Assembly: GCA_964629965.1 (NCBI GenBank)
Contig: CAZVRZ010000230.1
Span: forward strand, 1 to 6,641
Direction: 5' to 3'
DNA from: CAZVRZ01 sp964629965
Lineage (GTDB): Bacteria; Chloroflexota; Anaerolineae; Anaerolineales; UBA4823
Length of the DNA stretch: 6,641 nt
Both the position numbers and the translations under genes were made by a program. Shown piece by piece: positions 5,852 through 6,641 of the stretch (its first letter is position 1; each line of letters opens with the position of its first letter). The notes under the pieces were generated by a model, which did not search any database, was not told the origin of the DNA, and saw nothing but the letters and a program-made list of their open reading frames with translations.

Positions 5852-6179
5852 TTAGTACAGCAGATCGTTAATCGCAGCCAATTTTTCCGGCAGCGGGCGT
5901 AGGCGATCCTCTTCCAAGCGGTTGAGAGCCTCGTTCTGGCGCTGGGGGATACCCAGATGCCAACGCACACAGGCAGCGCTCGTTCTCTACCACCATCCTG
6001 GGCCACAAGCCATACGTTGGATCCCAGTCATGATCGGCCCGGCGGCCGCTGCGGTTGAATTCCAGCAGCAGGGGATAATCGCTTTCGCCTTGAAGATTCC
6101 GAAAAGTAATATAGTCTGTGTCAATCGGCTACCTGGCATCACTCACCCGCTTGATGCCCTGCCTTCTTACTGAACCCCA
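5852..6179 (-). pseudogene. Remnant of an unrecognised minus-strand gene (frameshift and in-frame stop)
   Basis: Two overlapping minus-strand frames read like one broken protein. One frame is open from 6128 down to 5868 and encodes DTDYITFRNLQGESDYPLLL, EFNRSGRRADHDWDPTYGLW and PRMVVENERC. The other is open from 5986 to the TAA at 5852-5854 and ends with QNEALNRLEEDRLRPLPEKL then AAINDLLY. A one-base shift somewhere in about 5920-5986 would join them. Upstream in the first frame, a TAG at 6129-6131 interrupts an apparently continuous reading (GIKRVSDAR before it). No start codon with a ribosome site is visible, and the trace ends at 6180, where an inverted-repeat-bounded segment begins. I do not recognise the family. 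It could instead be chance open frames, but the composition looks coding in both pieces. A sequencing error could explain the shift but not also the stop. Confidence 0.45.
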
Positions 6180-6270
6180 GGTTACTGCAAAAAGCCGGCC
6201 AAGTATGTCCGTGTTTTGCATTTCCATCGGTATAGCTCAGGGCGGTTGCTGAAGATGAGGGGAAATACTA

Positions 6271-6298
6271 TTGGTTTGATGGTAAGTGGGGGTAAAAT
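6271..6298 (+). promoter_or_regulatory. Weak candidate promoter upstream of the exported-protein gene
   Basis: TTGGTT (6271-6276), a 16-nt spacer and TAAAAT (6293-6298) could drive the gene at 6442 with a leader of about 135 nt. The -35 match is poor, and no better pair was found in 6180-6441. Confidence 0.2.
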
Positions 6299-6397
6299 TA
6301 GAGCAAAGAAGCGCCTAGCACGGTACTCAATCCGTTTATAACGATCCTTATTCCAACAGCGCTGCAAGACGCCAGCGAATTTCCCCCTACAGAACAA

Positions 6398-6412
6398 ATG
6401 TAAGGGCTACAT
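6398..6412. repeat. Short inverted repeat in the leader before the exported-protein gene
   Basis: ATGTA, spacer AGGGC, TACAT is a perfect 5-bp inverted repeat ending 29 nt before the ATG at 6442. It could be an operator half-site pair, but it overlaps the right inverted repeat of the candidate element and is short enough to be chance. Confidence 0.2.
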
Positions 6413-6441
6413 GCAGTTACCCCCTAAATCTGGAGGGAACA

Positions 6442-6641
6442 ATGAACGTTTCTAGAATGTCTCTTTACGTATCCTGGAAAGCAATCCTTGTCATCATCCT
6501 GAGCATGGTCTTCAGCCAGGTGGGTTGGGGAGTGAACCGGATTGCAGCAGACCCCCTCCTTCCACGCATTAAGGCCAACCCAAGCATCAATTTAGTCGAG
6601 GCCCGCGGCTGGCCGGACGGAACACCGCTGACCCTGACGAT
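6442..6641 (+). CDS. N-terminus of a predicted exported protein (3' truncated by window end)
   Basis: The frame stays open from the ATG at 6442 to the window end (66 codons). GGAGGG at 6432-6437, 4 nt before the ATG, is the clearest Shine-Dalgarno site in the window. The product starts MNVSRMSLYVSWK, then has a hydrophobic core (AILVIILSMVFSQVGWGV) and a possible signal peptidase site after RIAA, near residues 36-37. The mature part begins DPLLPRIKANPSINLVEARG and continues WPDGTPLTLT. The phrase with Trp-Pro-Asp-Gly-Thr then alternating Thr/Leu resembles the first strands of beta-sandwich modules in secreted Chloroflexota proteins; this is an impression, not a domain call. Function is unknown because most of the protein is missing. 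An internal ATG (codon 6) is possible but has no better ribosome site. Confidence 0.75.
   Translation, partial: MNVSRMSLYVSWKAILVIILSMVFSQVGWGVNRIAADPLLPRIKANPSINLVEARGWPDGTPLTLT

Larger units (their letters stand above)
6180..6421. mobile_element. Possible relic or miniature element bounded by imperfect inverted repeats
   Basis: GGTTACTGCAAAAAGCC (6180-6196) and the reverse complement of 6405-6421, GGTAACTGCATGTAGCC, match at 13 of 17 positions and point inward. The enclosed 242 bp appears less G+C rich than its surroundings. It contains no convincing gene: a 71-codon minus-strand frame (6182-6397) has no family features. No clear target-site duplication is visible. The left end coincides with the place where the adjacent pseudogene trace stops. 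It is best called a candidate MITE or IS remnant; chance similarity is possible. Confidence 0.3.

Noticed and set aside
6229..6248. tRNA-like D-arm string TATAGCTCAGGGCGGTTG
   Set aside because: No anticodon arm, T loop (GGTTCRA) or acceptor pairing follows at the right distance.

Overview
The window looks like part of a chromosome from a Chloroflexota bacterium, probably Anaerolineae-like. This is inferred from moderately high G+C coding sequence, extracytoplasmic proteins with Thr/Pro/Ser-rich linkers, a LysM lipoprotein, and an FmdB-type zinc ribbon with a long hydrophilic tail. No 16S rRNA or species marker is visible, so the assignment is tentative. There is no phage, CRISPR array, toxin-antitoxin pair or recognisable defence system.

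Layout. (1) 1-52: the 3' part of a tRNA with a long variable arm. Its 3' geometry (5-bp T stem, then eight acceptor bases, then G73) fits selenocysteine tRNA (selC) better than Ser, Leu or tmRNA. (2) 80-1291 and 1294-2151: a site-2 (M50) membrane metalloprotease followed after 2 nt by a DHH/DHHA1 phosphoesterase with a probable TTG start, forming a likely two-gene operon. (3) 2148-3230, minus strand: a LysM lipoprotein. Its stop codon shares the palindrome CTAG with the DHH stop. It carries five in-frame 15-bp tandem repeats. (4) 3289-5292: a membrane-anchored TPR protein with a TPR-like helical N-terminus, one TM segment, a long TPR array and a roughly 100-residue Thr/Pro tail. The LysM and TPR genes diverge from a 58-bp gap that holds promoter elements for both. 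Both mRNAs are predicted to be leaderless or nearly so. (5) 5436-5774: an FmdB-family zinc-ribbon protein with a near-consensus promoter, a GNRA-capped hairpin at the predicted 5' end of its mRNA, and a strong terminator. (6) 5852-6179, minus strand: remains of an unrecognised gene, with a frameshift and an in-frame stop, abutting (7) a roughly 240-bp segment (6180-6421) bounded by imperfect inverted repeats, possibly a relic mobile element. (8) 6442 to the window end: the start of an exported-protein gene with a clear Shine-Dalgarno site and signal peptide.

How the genes work together. The protease and phosphoesterase are probably co-expressed, but no shared pathway is evident. The LysM lipoprotein and the TPR protein share a control region, and both place Pro/Thr-rich regions outside the membrane, so a joint cell-envelope role is a reasonable guess without direct proof. 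The window is mostly ordinary chromosome. The points most worth a second look are the selC-like tRNA, the near-leaderless divergent promoter pair, the EFVG tandem repeat, and the pseudogene/inverted-repeat junction.
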